The notes beneath the pieces were generated by a model. It was not told where the DNA came from. It did not search any database and was given only the letters and a program-made list of their open reading frames with translations. A program made the position numbers and the translations under genes. Positions 11,120-22,427 of a DNA stretch of 64,000 nt are shown here, in pieces (the first letter of the stretch is position 1; every line of letters begins with the position of its first letter). The stretch is from Viola odorata (taxonomy: Eukaryota; Streptophyta; Magnoliopsida; Malpighiales; Violaceae): assembly GCA_963691705.1 (NCBI GenBank), contig OY829542.1, positions 3,888,188 through 3,952,187 of the forward strand. Reading direction: 5' to 3'.

Positions 11120-11400
11120 ATCAGCTAACCTCTGGTACCAAACTTGCGGGGCCAGTTTGAGGCCGTAAAGGGACCGATTTGAGCTTGCAATCATGGTGTG
11201 GCTTTACTGGATCATGATAACCAGGAGGTTGCTCCATATAAAAAAGATTCGTGCAGTTCACCATTCACAAAATGAATTGTGCAGCCAATTATAACATGTT
11301 TTACAACAGGGCTTAGCGACAAGACGCATTTTCAATCTGTCAACCGAGCTGTCAGAGCGGCGCTTCACGCGATATACCCATTTGCAACCGACAACATTGA
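11120..11400 (-). pseudogene. Copia reverse transcriptase fragment, frameshifted
   Basis: Minus-strand frames together show VVGCKWVYRVKRRSDSSVD, then FVNGELHES, then EQPPGYHDPVKPHHDCKL, in the order found in Copia RT (VGCKWV...; LHGEL.E.VYM.QPPGF). Shifts and stops separate the blocks, so this is a dead fragment. It is the longest of the three related copies in the window. Confidence 0.65.
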
Positions 11401-12029
11401 GATTGGATGTTGGGGCGCCGTAAACGACGAAGTTCCATGGGAATGTGGGATGAATGAATAAGGGTTTGGGCCGTGGGTGGCGGGTCTGGTATATCTTTGA
11501 TCGGAGAGAGAAGGCGTCTGTGAAACGATGTCGTTTTTCTGGTGTTTTGAAAGAGCAGCCACGGCTGAGTCTGATGGGCCGCTGAGGGTATGGGCTCAGG
11601 AGGGTTGAACGTAGTGGACTGCTGCGGCTGCGGACTTGAAAGAAACTTTGGGCCGGGTTTGTGAAAGTTTAGCGACGCGACACAACACAACGAGAGACAG
11701 TCACGAGGTAATTTTTTATCGTATTTTGGCACATAGAGACGAGACAAAAATGACGAATCATATAAGTTTGAGTATCAAAATTGTAAGAAAATATATATTA
11801 ATAACAGATTCAATAGAGAAAATAAACTTGTTGTTTATTCGGTTACTTATATTGTTAAATTTCTCTATCATTCATATTGCCGTCCCTCTATTATATCTAA
11901 TACAAAAAAAAACAAAAAACAAATTTCAACCCGTATCTTTTAATGTGTCAATTTACTCACTAATGTTCTTGCATGTATATTGATTCTTTTACTCACTAAT
12001 AAAAGCTTTCTGTTTTTGCTTTTGCAGGG
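11401..12029. other. No supported gene
   Basis: The left part is GC-richer and holds long minus-strand open frames, but with no recognisable domain. The right part (11740-12000) is AT-rich and ends in a pyrimidine tract plus TTTTGCAG that belongs to the P450 relic that follows. Confidence 0.45.
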
Positions 12030-12206
12030 TATGGTTCCGGCAATGGTTGCAGGTGCTGAGAATGAGATGATGCTAGGAAGATTGTGATCTCTATGTTGCT
12101 GCAGCGATACAGGTTTACTCTCTCGCCAAGTTATGTCCACTCCCCTGTTTTCCTTTTCTCAATCCAACCAAAACATGGACTTCAAGTCATTCTCCACCGA
12201 CTCTAA
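12030..12206 (+). pseudogene. P450 relic: exon 3 start fused to exon 5 end
   Basis: After an intact intron-end signal (TTTTGCAG) comes GGTATGGTTCCGGCAATGG, the first codons of P450 exon 3 (GMVPAMVA.AE..M). Without a break the sequence then passes into VISMLLQRYRFTLSPSYVHS and the P450 C-terminus ending in TAA. More than 1 kb of gene between these points is missing, including the oxygen-binding helix and the haem Cys. A 3' flank similar to that of the first P450 follows. This is a deleted tandem copy. Confidence 0.85.
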
Positions 12207-12708
12207 GACCAAACATTTGCTATTCAAGATCGTTGTAGACAAATTGTACCAGAAATAAATCGTTGGGTGCTCAATCCAAGACTTCAATGGTGAGTTTAAT
12301 GATCGGAAAAATCATTGGTGGTGGTTATAAACATATGTTCCACAATTTATATAATCCGTTTCCCGATAGAAAAATGCCTTTCAAAAAAGAATCTAATTCC
12401 AACCTTAAAAGGACAAAAATTAGTCAGGGATCGCTTATGTGGCACATAACTAAGTCCAACTCCGAAGGGAGAAGCTGCAATTTAATTTGAATGAAAATCA
12501 TATTTTCTCCATAAAAGAAAGAAGAAACAAGTTTTTCAGCACATCGATTATATACAACTGCTGTATTTCTTTCTTGTCCGTCTATATTTTAAATTACTCC
12601 GTCATAAAAAGAAAGAAGAAACAGCTAAACCGAACCTAAATATTCTTGCGCCTAAACAACAAACTGAAAACTTTAAAAACACCTTTATATCAACGCAACC
12701 CAGTTTCC
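12207..12708. other. Spacer between the P450 relic and the second P450
   Basis: It contains a short P450 3'-flank homology (12255-12300) and AT-rich DNA. No gene is seen. Confidence 0.5.
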
Positions 12709-12716
12709 ATATATAG
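12709..12716 (+). promoter_or_regulatory. TATA box of the second P450
   Basis: ATATATAG lies about 50 bp before the ATG at 12763, a normal distance for a plant gene with a short leader. Confidence 0.5.
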
Positions 12717-12762
12717 CCAACTGCTATTGCCACGTAAATGCTAATTAGCAATCACAAAGGAA

Positions 12763-13264
12763 ATGGCTACTCTGTTCTTCTTCTTTTCGAGCTGCGTCTC
12801 TGTATACTTTCTGATACTTCTCGTCAAGTTTTTCAACAGAGTATGGTTTCATCCCCTTCGGGTTCAGTCTCTGATGAACTCACGAGGACTCAAAGGCCCT
12901 TCTTACAAATTCCTGTATGGCAATACCAAAGAGATCCTGGCAATGAGAAATGAATTCAGCAGTAGTCCCATGGAGTTGTCTCATCATATTTTTCCAAGAA
13001 TTCAGCCTCACATCTATTCATGGATCAAGATTTATGGTAATTGCAATTCTTCTTACATGTAAATTTTACATTTTTTATAGGCAAAGATATCATTGGCAGA
13101 CAATCACTAAACTAATGCTCAATATTACATGTAAATTACTGTAAATTACTGTAAATTACAAAGTTTACCTGTAACAATGTCAATGAATCTTGTCTTCCGA
13201 ATTTGCTGCAGGAATGAATATTCTTTCCTGGATTGGTCCAGGAGCTCAAATTATAGTGACAGAC
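12763..13264 (+). pseudogene. Second CYP749A-like P450, 5' part, cut in exon 2
   Basis: Exon 1 (12763-13036) encodes a full signal-anchor and the conserved SRGLKGPSYKFLYGNTKEI and PMELSHHIFPRIQPHIYSWIKIYG segments, ending at a proper phase-1 donor GGTAAT. Exon 2 starts at 13212 after CTGCAG (MNILSWIGPGAQIIVTD) and is interrupted at 13264, where a complete Athila LTR begins. The gene resumes at 54287. Its exon 1 gives the comparison that exposes the damaged donor of the first P450. Apart from the insertion this half has no stops. Confidence 0.9.
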
Positions 13265-14616
13265 TGATTGAGTGCTTAATTGTCTTATTTTTTATCCTTT
13301 TTTCCTACCGATTAGGATGTCGATACTACTAATTATGGACGCTTTTTATTCCTTTTTGCAGAAAGCATATCTGAAAGGCTGATTATTGGAAAGGAAAGAA
13401 AAGCCATGAAAAGAGCTCGAAGATTGTTGCAAGATCAGAATCAATCCAGTAGCAGCCTAGGAAATTAAAGGACATGAACCAACCCATTGGAAAGCATGAA
13501 TTTGTGAATAGATGAAATGGGCTTGGGCCGATGGTGAGAGAGACGCGTACTGAGATTGCAATAGAAGATTTGTAATTAGTTTAAACCAAAATTTTAAATA
13601 ATTATTTTATTAATTAGTTAAAATCCTATCTTTTAGGATTTTTAGTTGGATTAGGATTTGATTTAAAAGGAACCTAGCTCAGAACAAACACATGATCTCT
13701 TCTTCCTCGGAATTGAACGGCTACTGGTTCTAGAGTTTGCTATCAATATATTATTCTTTTCTTCTTCATCCTCTTGAATTAATTCATGCATCTTAATTGT
13801 TTGAATTAATTATGTCTTGTTCTAGCTAAGTTATCTATTCTTGATAAAGACTCTAGGGTTATGATTCATATGTTGTGAGATCTAATTAAGCTAAATAAAA
13901 TCCAAATTTGTATTTCTATTCTTTTTATTTGAATGTCAATTTGTTCTTATTCAATCTAAGTTTGATCACCTTATAATTTAATTCGAACGATTACATCTTT
14001 TCTTAGAAACGTTGGATTCTACATCGTTGATAGGAATCTGTAGGTAACTAATTAGTGTAAGATCTAATTAGAAAAGGGTAGAATCCGGTTTATAGGAGTA
14101 GAAGAAATTCTCTTCTAGATCGGGAAAGGTCTCTCCCCGTGTTTAATCAACCCTTCAATTAAACTTTATTAGGAGTACCGCCTTAAAGTTATTGAACGGT
14201 TAGGGATCCTAGTAGGAGTACCGCCTTAGGAATCTTGAGTAGGAGGAGAGCAGGAGACTCAGAGTACCGCTGGTCTCTATAGCTTTTCTATTAAATTTGG
14301 TTTTGAAAACACTTGCATCAATGATCGACATTTATGAATCGTGACCCGAAAAGAGTCTTTATCGGGAATTTACCACCATTTGAGTTAATCCAATCATCAT
14401 TTATTTACTGTTTCTATTCTCTCTGTTTGTTATTTAAATTGCAACACAAAAACCCCCATTATTGGTATTTACCACTGTTACAATTTCGGTCTTTTAACAG
14501 AAATTATTATTGTCCAGAAATCCCTGTGGTTCGATCCTTTTACCACTTGCTACAGTTTTAATTAATTGTGCATGGTGAATTGTATGATTTATTTTTGTTG
14601 GTTTCGGCACCCATCA
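13265..14616 (+). repeat. 5' LTR of Athila(+)
   Basis: 1352 bp, TGATTGAGTGC...CACCCATCA, followed by AATT and the primer site. It starts exactly where P450 homology stops. Positions 13622-13732 match the 111-bp 3' LTR scrap at 54176-54286 without indels. Confidence 0.9.
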
Positions 14617-14620
14617 AATT

Positions 14621-14639
14621 TTGGCGCCGTTGCCGGGGA
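14621..14639 (+). promoter_or_regulatory. Primer-binding site (tRNA-Asp type) of Athila(+)
   Basis: TTGGCGCCGTTGCCGGGGA, the form usual for Athila elements and complementary to the 3' end of plant tRNA-Asp, lies 4 bp inside the LTR. Confidence 0.85.
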
Positions 14640-14672
14640 TTTCTTTGGTACTAATTTTAATTTTCTTGTTTT

Positions 14673-15879
14673 ATGACCAGGTCCTCCCGACTGCCATTAC
14701 TTCCATACAACCCAGAGTTGACAAAAACAGAAGCTCAGTACAGGAAGCAGCGAGCAGAAAGGCAGAGGACAGAATCTGAAGAAACTGTTTTAGAAAATAG
14801 TTTTTCGCAGTCAGCAGACTTTTCCACAGGCCTGGGGGAAAGTTCATCAGCAGCAGTAAGAGAAAACCCTCTTTTCGAACGAGAAATGGACCAGCCACCT
14901 CCTCCACCACCTCCTCCTCCTCCAGAGCAGACCTTTAGGCAGCGAAACAGTGAGGGACCAATACTTCTATGATGGTTTATGTGTTAGAGACAAAATGGTT
15001 GTGGATGGAGCTGCAGGAGGAGCGTTACAAGATTGCACCCTCACAAAGGCGAATCAATTGCTTCAGATCTTGGCTGAAAATAGCGAGCTAAATGAGTCAA
15101 GCGAAAGAGAAAATCCTACAGGTAATGTTTCTGTACTTGAAACTAAAATGGATGAACTTTCTGATCGTCTGGATAAGTTTTGTGTAGGACAATCACAGGT
15201 ACAGCAGGTACAGCCGACCACCATATGTGGTATGTGCGGGCAACAAGGACACCATACAGATGAATGCATCTTGAATAGAGGAACACCCGAAGAGGTTAAT
15301 TCGGTATTGCAGTTTCAGCAGCAATATGGAAGATACCCACCACATAAACCAAGGTACAACCAAAATCGATACCAAAACAATCAGTACCCAAATAAACCAG
15401 GGTGGAAGGAGAACACGAACTCTAATGTCGTAGTTCATCAACCTAATCAATATCAATCCCAACCAAGCCAAACACCACCTGTCAACCTACAAAACTTCGT
15501 CCCTAGACCAAATGTACCCCAACTTCCAGCCCCACAACAACCCCTTATGATCACTGGAGTCCCAATGGAGGATATGCTAAAGCAGTTTATGCAAGCTACT
15601 CAAGCTAGCATCTCGAGTCTCGTGCAATCGAACCAAGCCATGCAGAAAGAAATGGCAGAGATGAAACTCGGAAAACAGGAGCAGGGAGGACGTTTACCAT
15701 CAACTACAGTAGATAATCCGAAGCATAATGTCAGTTCCATAACATTAAGGAGTGGAACAAAAATTCCAGACATAGCGGACTCGTCCACAGTCCTGGGGAA
15801 GAGTCAACCAGAGGCAGTTCCACCTCCACCAGAATTTGAACCAGAAATGAAGGTAATTTCTGAAAAACCAGTTCCATAG
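14673..15879 (+). pseudogene. Athila(+) gag, internally deleted
   Basis: It starts ATGACCAGGTCC (MTRSSR.PLLPYNPELT), with a proline run and EQTFRQRN, then jumps at about 14955 directly to QYFYDGLCVRDKMVVDGAAG. The capsid core of some 170 residues present in the minus-strand copy is missing and the frame shifts. Downstream are the zinc knuckle C-GM-C-GQQG-H-HTDE-C and a Q/P-rich linker. A TAG stop at 15877-15879 closes the frame. It cannot make a working capsid. Confidence 0.88.
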
Positions 15880-15882
15880 ACG

Positions 15883-17640
15883 TTGTCAAGAAAGGAGAAT
15901 CAGGTAATCCCTCTTCCTTTTCCCGAAAGGGCTGAAAAGTCCAAGAAGGCGAAGGAAGAAAAGGCTATTCTAGATATATTTCGAAAAGTAGCCATAAATA
16001 TTCCTTTGCTTGATATGATTGCCCAGGTACCCAAATATGCTAAGTTTCTAAAAGATTTATGCACTAACAAACAGAAGCTTTCAGGTATAGAAAGGGTCAA
16101 CTTGAATGAGAACGTGTCTGCTATTTTTCAGAAGAAATTACCCAACAAATGCAAGGATGGAGGAACCTTCGTCATACCGTGCAAAATTGGAGATCAGACT
16201 ATTGAAAGGGCGTTGTGTGATCTAGGCGCGGGGATAAATGTCATATCACTAAACCTTTTTAAATCTCTTAACATTGGGGAATTAGTAGACACTAGACTTG
16301 TTATTCAATTAGCTGATAGGTCAAATATATATCCTGTTGGAGTTATAAAAGATGTTTTGGTTCAAGTGAATGATTTTATATTCCCTGCTGATTTTTATGG
16401 TGTGGATATGGAAAATGATCTGAAATTTTGCTTGGAAGACCCTTTTTGAGAACGGCTAGGGCGAAGATTGATGTGTATAGTGGATGTTTAACTATAGAGT
16501 TTTATGGTGAAACCATTACCTTCAATATGTATGACGCTATGCGATTTCCTGATGACATACATTGTGTTAATTTTGTGGATGTTATTGACCCAGATGTTGA
16601 GGACATTTATGATATTAATACCACTGACCCCTTAGAATTCGTTCTTAGCAGAAGTATTGATCAGCCAAGACTTGAAGAAATGGAAGCAAAATTTGAAATA
16701 AATGAAGAAATCAAAGACACTGTCTTTGCACTTGATACTTCCAATTACGTCAATTCTGGTATTATTCCCAAGGATATTGAAACTTCCAGTAACTCACAAT
16801 AAGCTCCTCTCTTCAATTTTGCAGGCCCCTGATTTGGAGCTAAAATCCTTGCCAGATCACTTAAAGTACTCGTTCCTAAGCCTGGGGAAGAGTCTGCCAG
16901 TGATTATCTCCAGCAAGTTGACTAAGCTAGAAGAAGAAAGACTTTTGCGAGTACTGAAAGATCACAAGGGAGCTATAGGTTGGACCATAGCTGATATAAA
17001 GGGAATCTCACCTTCCATATGCACGCACAAAATCCACCTTGAGGAGGATTGTAAGACAGTGAGACAGCCTCAAAGGAGGCTAAATCCCCCTATTATGGAG
17101 GTGGTAAAGAAGGAGATTTTGAAACTCCTTGATGCGGGTGTTATTTACCCCATATCTGATAGTACTTGGGTGAGTCCTGTGCAGGTTGTACCCAAGAAAA
17201 CCGGGATCACGGTGGTTGAGAACAGCGAAGGACAAATGGTGCCAACTAGAGTGCAAAACGGATGGAGAGTGTGCATCGATTATCGAAGGCTCAACACAGC
17301 GACGAGGAAGGATCATTTCCCTCTTCCCTTCATCGACCAGATGCTAGAGAGACTCTCAGGTAAGTCTCACTACTGTTGTCTCGATGGGTATTCTGGTTTT
17401 CACCAAATACCCGTTGCGGTTGAGGACCAAGATAAAACTACTTTTACCTGCCCGTTTGGGACTTTTGCATATAAACGCATGCCTTTTGGACTTTGCAATG
17501 CACCTGGAACTTTCCAAAGATGTATGATGAGCATATTTTCTGATTTCATTGAAAAAGGAATTGAAGTTTTTATGGATGATTTTACTGTTTACGGTAATTC
17601 ATTTGATGAATGTCTAGAAAATCTAGAGAAATTCAAGGAT
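15883..17640 (+). pseudogene. Athila(+) protease and reverse transcriptase remnant
   Basis: The protease region contains ALCDLGAGINVISL, the DLGA active site of the Athila group. Frameshifts near 16430 (before LGRPFLRTARAKID) and 16800 split it. The RT has the usual blocks VRVCIDYRRLN-like, KSHYCCLDGYSGFHQIPV and the catalytic FMDD (17572-17583). It ends abruptly at ENLEKF, where about 0.9 kb including RT thumb and RNase H start is gone compared with Athila(-). Confidence 0.88.
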
Positions 17641-18205
17641 GCTAGATGAGGCGCAGAAAAATTACACAACCACCGAGAAAGAGCTGTTTGCGGTTATTTT
17701 TGCCTTAGATAAATTTCGGTCATATTTACTTGGAACTAAGGTTATTATTTATTCTGACCATGCAGCTCTGCGCCCTTTATTGGTGAAGAAGGAGGCGAAA
17801 CCAAGGCTGATCAGGTGGATTCTCCTTCTACAAGAATTCGACATCGAAATACGAGATAAGAGTGGTAAAGAGAACTCAATGGCAGATCACTTGAGTAGGA
17901 TCTTTGTGAATCCGGACCCCCTGGCTGTGAGGGATGTGGTAATATCTCCGCTAAAAATCAGATGCCACAATATCCTAGAATCCCGAGAGGAAAGATTGGA
18001 GTCAAAGGCTTACCGAACAGCCTATAAAACTCCAATCGGTACCACTCCCTACAAGCTCGTTTATGGGAAATCGTGTCATCTCCCTGTGGAGATCGAGCAC
18101 AAGTCATACTGGGCCATCCGCCAATGCAATCTGAACATGAAGACAGCTGGTTTAGAGAGGAAGCTTCAAATGCATGAGTTGGAGGAATTGAGGCATGACG
18201 CCTAT
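17641..18205 (+). pseudogene. Athila(+) RNase H and chimeric integrase end
   Basis: RNase H blocks are present ([27 protein letters not shown]). After AVRDVV the frame passes into the end of integrase ([20 protein letters not shown]), so the zinc finger and the D,D-35-E core were deleted. The fragment stops at 18205 inside the DAYEN codons, where the minus-strand Athila is inserted, and continues at 29448. Confidence 0.87.
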
Positions 18206-19002
18206 AACTAAACATATTTAATTCTAAATTGATCAAGTTTAAAACAAACATGAATAGTTTTGACCGTAAATCAAAGAGAATAGAAATACGAAAATCAGAA
18301 TTTAATAAACACAAATTTGATCTCACAAAGGAAGAATCATGGCTCAATAGCCTTTACCAGGAATCTAATAGTTTAGCTACTAAATGACATAATTAATTCA
18401 AACAAATAATATGCATGAATTAATTAATTGAAGCAAGGAAGAAGAAAATAATATATTAAAATAGCTAATTCCAAAACAGTAGTCGAATGTGTGCAGAAGA
18501 GAAGAAGATGATCGTTCTCCCTCTGCTGTCCAAAAAGGTTATATACTAAACCTATTCCAACTACTATCCTATAAAAAAGGATTTTCTAATTTGAAATTGT
18601 TTTAAATATCTAAGTCAGGAAATTCTATTGTATCTTCATTTTAATTACAAAGGTAGAAGCTGCAGGTGGCAGCGACTCAAAGCAGCAACATCTCCAATGG
18701 GCCTAAGCCCATTTTCTTCAAAGAGCAGCAGCAGCAAACGTATCAGCAAGACAGTAGCATTGTTCTTTACATGCAAATGCAACAGCAGCACGGAATCAAT
18801 TTGACTCAGGAAAGCAATTGGCTGGATTTCGATTCACGTTCCACTCCTTCGCTGCACATCATCATTTCCAAGTCTTTTTCTTCCATCTGATTTCAGCACC
18901 TACGATATGCAAAAGTGGGACAAAAGTATCACTAGCAGTAGTAATAATCATCCAAATGAGCCGAATTGAACGCATAAAAATAAGGATAAATGCATTCAAT
19001 CA
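18206..19002 (-). repeat. 3' LTR of Athila(-), truncated
   Basis: Matches 28651-29447 over 797 bp without indels. The part equivalent to 28027-28650 is missing, yet the flanking target sequence is retained. The deletion boundary has microhomology (CGCCTATAACTAAAC against CGACTGTAACTAAAC). Confidence 0.92.
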
Positions 19003-19018
19003 AAATCCCCCACACTTG
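19003..19018 (-). promoter_or_regulatory. Polypurine tract of Athila(-)
   Basis: On the minus strand AAGTGTGGGGGATTT lies directly before the LTR start TGATTGAATGC. It would prime plus-strand DNA synthesis. Confidence 0.75.
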
Positions 19019-20063
19019 ACTAATGCTTGCCCCCAAGCATAAAACAAATCAAAACAAACATCAAACAGACAACGAGACTCCAAGTTTTTCATTTAGCTGC
19101 GTAATTAACTACTGAAAATACCAAGACACTTTCCTTACCAAATCGATGCTAGACTACCAAGGGCCAATCAATACCCTAAACATACCCCATCCACATAGTT
19201 TCAAGACAGCTAGCTTTTAAAAATTATTGTAATGATTTAGGGTGACAAAACTCACTACAAATTTGAGTCCTACCATGGCTATTCCACCTAAATGTGTATA
19301 CCTCTGTGCCATTTAAATCACTTAATTAGCAGATTTGTTTCAATGAATTTTATTTCTTTTTCTTTCTTTTCTTTTTCTCTCTTTTCAGCTCTTTGCCCTT
19401 TGTATTTTTACAGGCATATTTTAATAGCAGTGCTTGCTCTTTTTGGGCACCCAGAGCTTCCACTTTTTTGCTATCTCTGCTCTTATGACATTCCAACACA
19501 TTTAACATGCAACACATTCAAACAGATGGAAATAAAAGCACTCTCAAATCTATAGCGTAGCAAGCCAAGTCACCCTAATTTAAATGCTAAGCCCTAGCTA
19601 ACTATTCTTTTAACCATGTGGATAGTTAATGTTCTGGGTTCATTAGGAAATATGACCCTTAGGCATTGATTATGTTACGCTCATTCACTTCCCTGGTACT
19701 AAAACATCGATTTAATCAAACAAGTGTCTAAAATGTAGTTTCAGCAGTCAACTATACAGCTTAGGCAAAACTCGGAGTCTGAAGTACGAACACAGCTAGA
19801 CTAAATGACTCAAACATGCACGAAAATAGAAACTAAAATCACGCATCAGACCAGAATTAATGAAAGAAAACTGACTCAACTGACTTGACGCAAAACAGTC
19901 AATCATCTCAAGCAATCAACTAACAATCAACTCAAGCGATCAACACAGCGTAAAAACTCCTAAAAAATCCCCCACACTTAAAGACACTTTGTCCTCAAAG
20001 TGTGGAGGATCAGACTCAATAAATAAAATGGATATACAGAGAGGAACGATGGTACCTGGGGGT
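19019..20063 (-). other. 3' noncoding domain of Athila(-)
   Basis: About 1 kb between the env-like stop and the polypurine tract, as in other Athila elements. It contains a perfect hairpin at 19984-20003 and pyrimidine/purine runs. No open frame in it looks real. Confidence 0.6.
19984..20003 (-). other. Conserved hairpin after the env-like gene
   Basis: A 20-nt perfect inverted repeat, ACACTTTG-4-CAAAGTGT, about 60 nt past the env-like stop. The same element occurs in Athila(+) at 53068-53087 while the DNA around it has diverged, suggesting a role in RNA processing or reverse transcription. Confidence 0.6.
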
Positions 20064-21945
20064 TCATTTTGGCTGCGTGCTGACCAGCTTCATGGCCAAC
20101 GCATTCGTCCGCTGCTGCTCCTCAAGGATTCTTTTCAGCGTTTCATGTTGCTCCTCGAGCAGCTTTGTCATCCTGCTGCTCAGATCATTCTGGTTCCTCA
20201 AAATGTCTCTCAACACAGCTAACTCTTCTGATGGAATAGGAGGTTGATCAGTACGGGCTGTCGATTGGTGACGTGGGAGATTGTTTTCTTGCCGTGGCTC
20301 GGCATTGGATGTCGTGGCATCTTCGTCATTTCGTGCCTGGTGTGCAAATCGGAAGATGCCTCCGTGTTTAGCTGAAAACACGTGCTCCTGAACGGGTGTA
20401 AAACCTGTGTTGCTACACAAAACCTTATTTTCCAAGTGAAAATAACCCATTTGATCTAAAGATTTTATACCAAGCAATCTCAATTCAGCATACTTGAAAA
20501 GGTTATTTTTTTCAATCTTAAATCCTCTATGTTTTACAGCAAGCGCAGTAATGAGAGAACCCATGGGCATTCTAGATTTGCAAGTTCTGACTTGGTGACT
20601 AACCCAGTAACCTAGACTCAACTTATGCTTATTAACCATGCACCAAAGGATGAAAAGCTCCTGTTTGGAGATTTCACCTGAAATATGTATTTTACCGGCA
20701 AATGTAATAGCTATGAATCTGTGCAGAATTCTTAAAGAGAAGTCAGGAATGGCGTGAGCCTTCGCGTGACTGCTATCAAATATAACAAGTGGGTCGCCAG
20801 TTAATTGCCTAAATGCCACATCTTTATCAAACTCTTCCGGGTAGTCAGTTAAACAATTCATGTACCAATCAGCACCCAACTCATGTTCAGCAACAAAACC
20901 AAGAAAAACATTGAATTCATTCATGCTAAGGTGTTCATACTGGTTCATTATTCTGAAATGCACTTCTTTAGCATTAAACAAGACATTTTTCTTTTTAGGG
21001 CGTTTTGTCCAGAACGATGAATAAAATTCATACGTTAGCTCCAAATAACCAGCATGCTCAAGAAAAAAAGAAAGGCTCCCAACCTATATTCTTAATAAAG
21101 CCAGTCATTTCATCTAAAATCTCTAAATCAGCTAACAGTTGGAAATCAAATTTTGCACAACAGTAGATTCACGACGAGAACAAATTGCCAATTTTTCAAT
21201 GCACACACTATCATCAAAAATTAACCAGCCATTGAGGTTTTCAATGGCTGGGGGTACCTTTCGTTTAGCTTTTCCTCCCTTTGACTTGGAATTTGTCCGA
21301 ACATGCCCATTCTGCTCCAATGGTGCAGCTTCCTCTGTCCTTTTTCGCTTTTCCCCCACACTTAATCCGCTTCTACCCTCTGTCACCTTCTGCTTCCCTT
21401 TTCTTTGATTAGTTAAGGGCACCTCTTCGGATTCAGCTTCCGTTTCAGCTTCTGAGTCGTGGGAGGTGGATAGTTCAGTCGAGTCCGAAGCTGTATCGTC
21501 TCCGGAGTCACTTGAAGAGTGGCTCGAAGGCTGTGGCGAAGAGGATCTGTCCAAATGGGCTTTCTTTCTCCTCTCCTGCTCTGATATGGTGGTAACAGCG
21601 ACTGTGGTGACCTTCCGTGAGGTGCTCGCCGGAGTTGATGCGGTGGGAGGCGCAACCAGCTGCGACGACGGAGCCAAAGAGAGAGACGGCGGCCACGAAC
21701 GCTGGATCTTACCGGACGTCCGTGCTCTCGACGAGTCACGCGGCGGAAAGACCAGCGGTGGCGGAGTGGGAGGCTTGTTCTCTGACGTGGTTGCCGTAGA
21801 TATCAATGTAAAACTCCTCTTCTTCATCCGCGATTTGAATCGGAGGAGAGGGAGGCTGATTCTTGGCTCGGTTTTTGGATTTTCCGGAGGGTTTGACTGC
21901 TGGCCTGGTATTGCGGCTGCCGCCGCCGCCGCGAGTTAGAACCAT
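20064..21945 (-). pseudogene. Env-like (third) gene of Athila(-), frameshifted
   Basis: The start is MVLTRGGGGSRNTRP at 21945, then a Ser/Pro/Glu-rich, highly charged middle. The conserved domain (YLELTYEFYSSFW, MNQYEHLSMNEFNVFLGF, QELFILWCMVNKHKLSLGYW, MPMGSLITALAV) and a coiled-coil tail rich in Q/E follow, ending at 20064. This domain is found in plant genome annotations as a putative plant transposon protein, in the position of the Athila env-like gene. At least three frameshifts break it (between 21830 and 21736, near 21150, and in a T run near 21065). No transmembrane segment is visible, so a true envelope role is doubtful. Confidence 0.8.
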
Positions 21946-22427
21946 GGTGTTCGGGTTTGGATGATGACGGGAGCGGCGGCTAGGGTTTGATTAGAGGTAG
22001 AAGATGGTAGATTTAGGTGTTTGATATGTCGGGTAAGGGAGAGTGAAGATATGAGGTGTTTATGTGATTTAGTAATTGGGCTTAAGTGAGTTTTAGTTCA
22101 AGCCCGCTGGATATTCTGGGCTAGAATAAAACTTAAGCCATTAAACTCTTTAGCCATTAAAACTCTTCCAATATAAACCCATGACGCCATTTTTCCCTCT
22201 GCTTCCATTTCACCTGTCAACAAAACACATTCAAACATCATCTTCTCCAGAAAATTTTCCTTCACAGGTAAGCATAAAAAAATAAAAATAAAAATAAAAA
22301 CAATTAAATTTATTATTATTATTATTATTTTTTTCTTTCTTTGAAATTTCTGCTTTTATTTTTAAACACATGGTTGCTTCCATGAAGCGTTCCGATTTAT
22401 TGTCTTTGGACTAGACATTGTTCGTGC
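21946..22427 (-). other. Untranslated spacer between pol and env-like gene of Athila(-)
   Basis: About 480 bp with an ATT microsatellite (22280-22330). The equivalent spacer of Athila(+) is where the Mutator element inserted. No gene is seen. Confidence 0.6.

Noticed and set aside
11352..11747. 131-codon minus-strand frame after the Copia shard
   Set aside because: Pro/Ser-rich, overlaps another frame and the RT shard, and has no recognisable domain.
14621..14639. tRNA-like sequence GGCGCCGTTGCCGGGG taken as a tRNA gene
   Set aside because: Only the 3' end complement is present next to an LTR; it is a primer-binding site, not a tRNA gene.
18666..19042. Open frame inside the Athila(-) LTR (repeated at 29111-29457)
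   Set aside because: It is repeated only because it lies in the two LTR copies. The translation is low-complexity Gln/Ser sequence with no domain.
20064..21945. A true viral envelope gene in Athila
   Set aside because: No signal peptide, no transmembrane segment and no glycoprotein-like cysteines; it is kept as env-like by position only.
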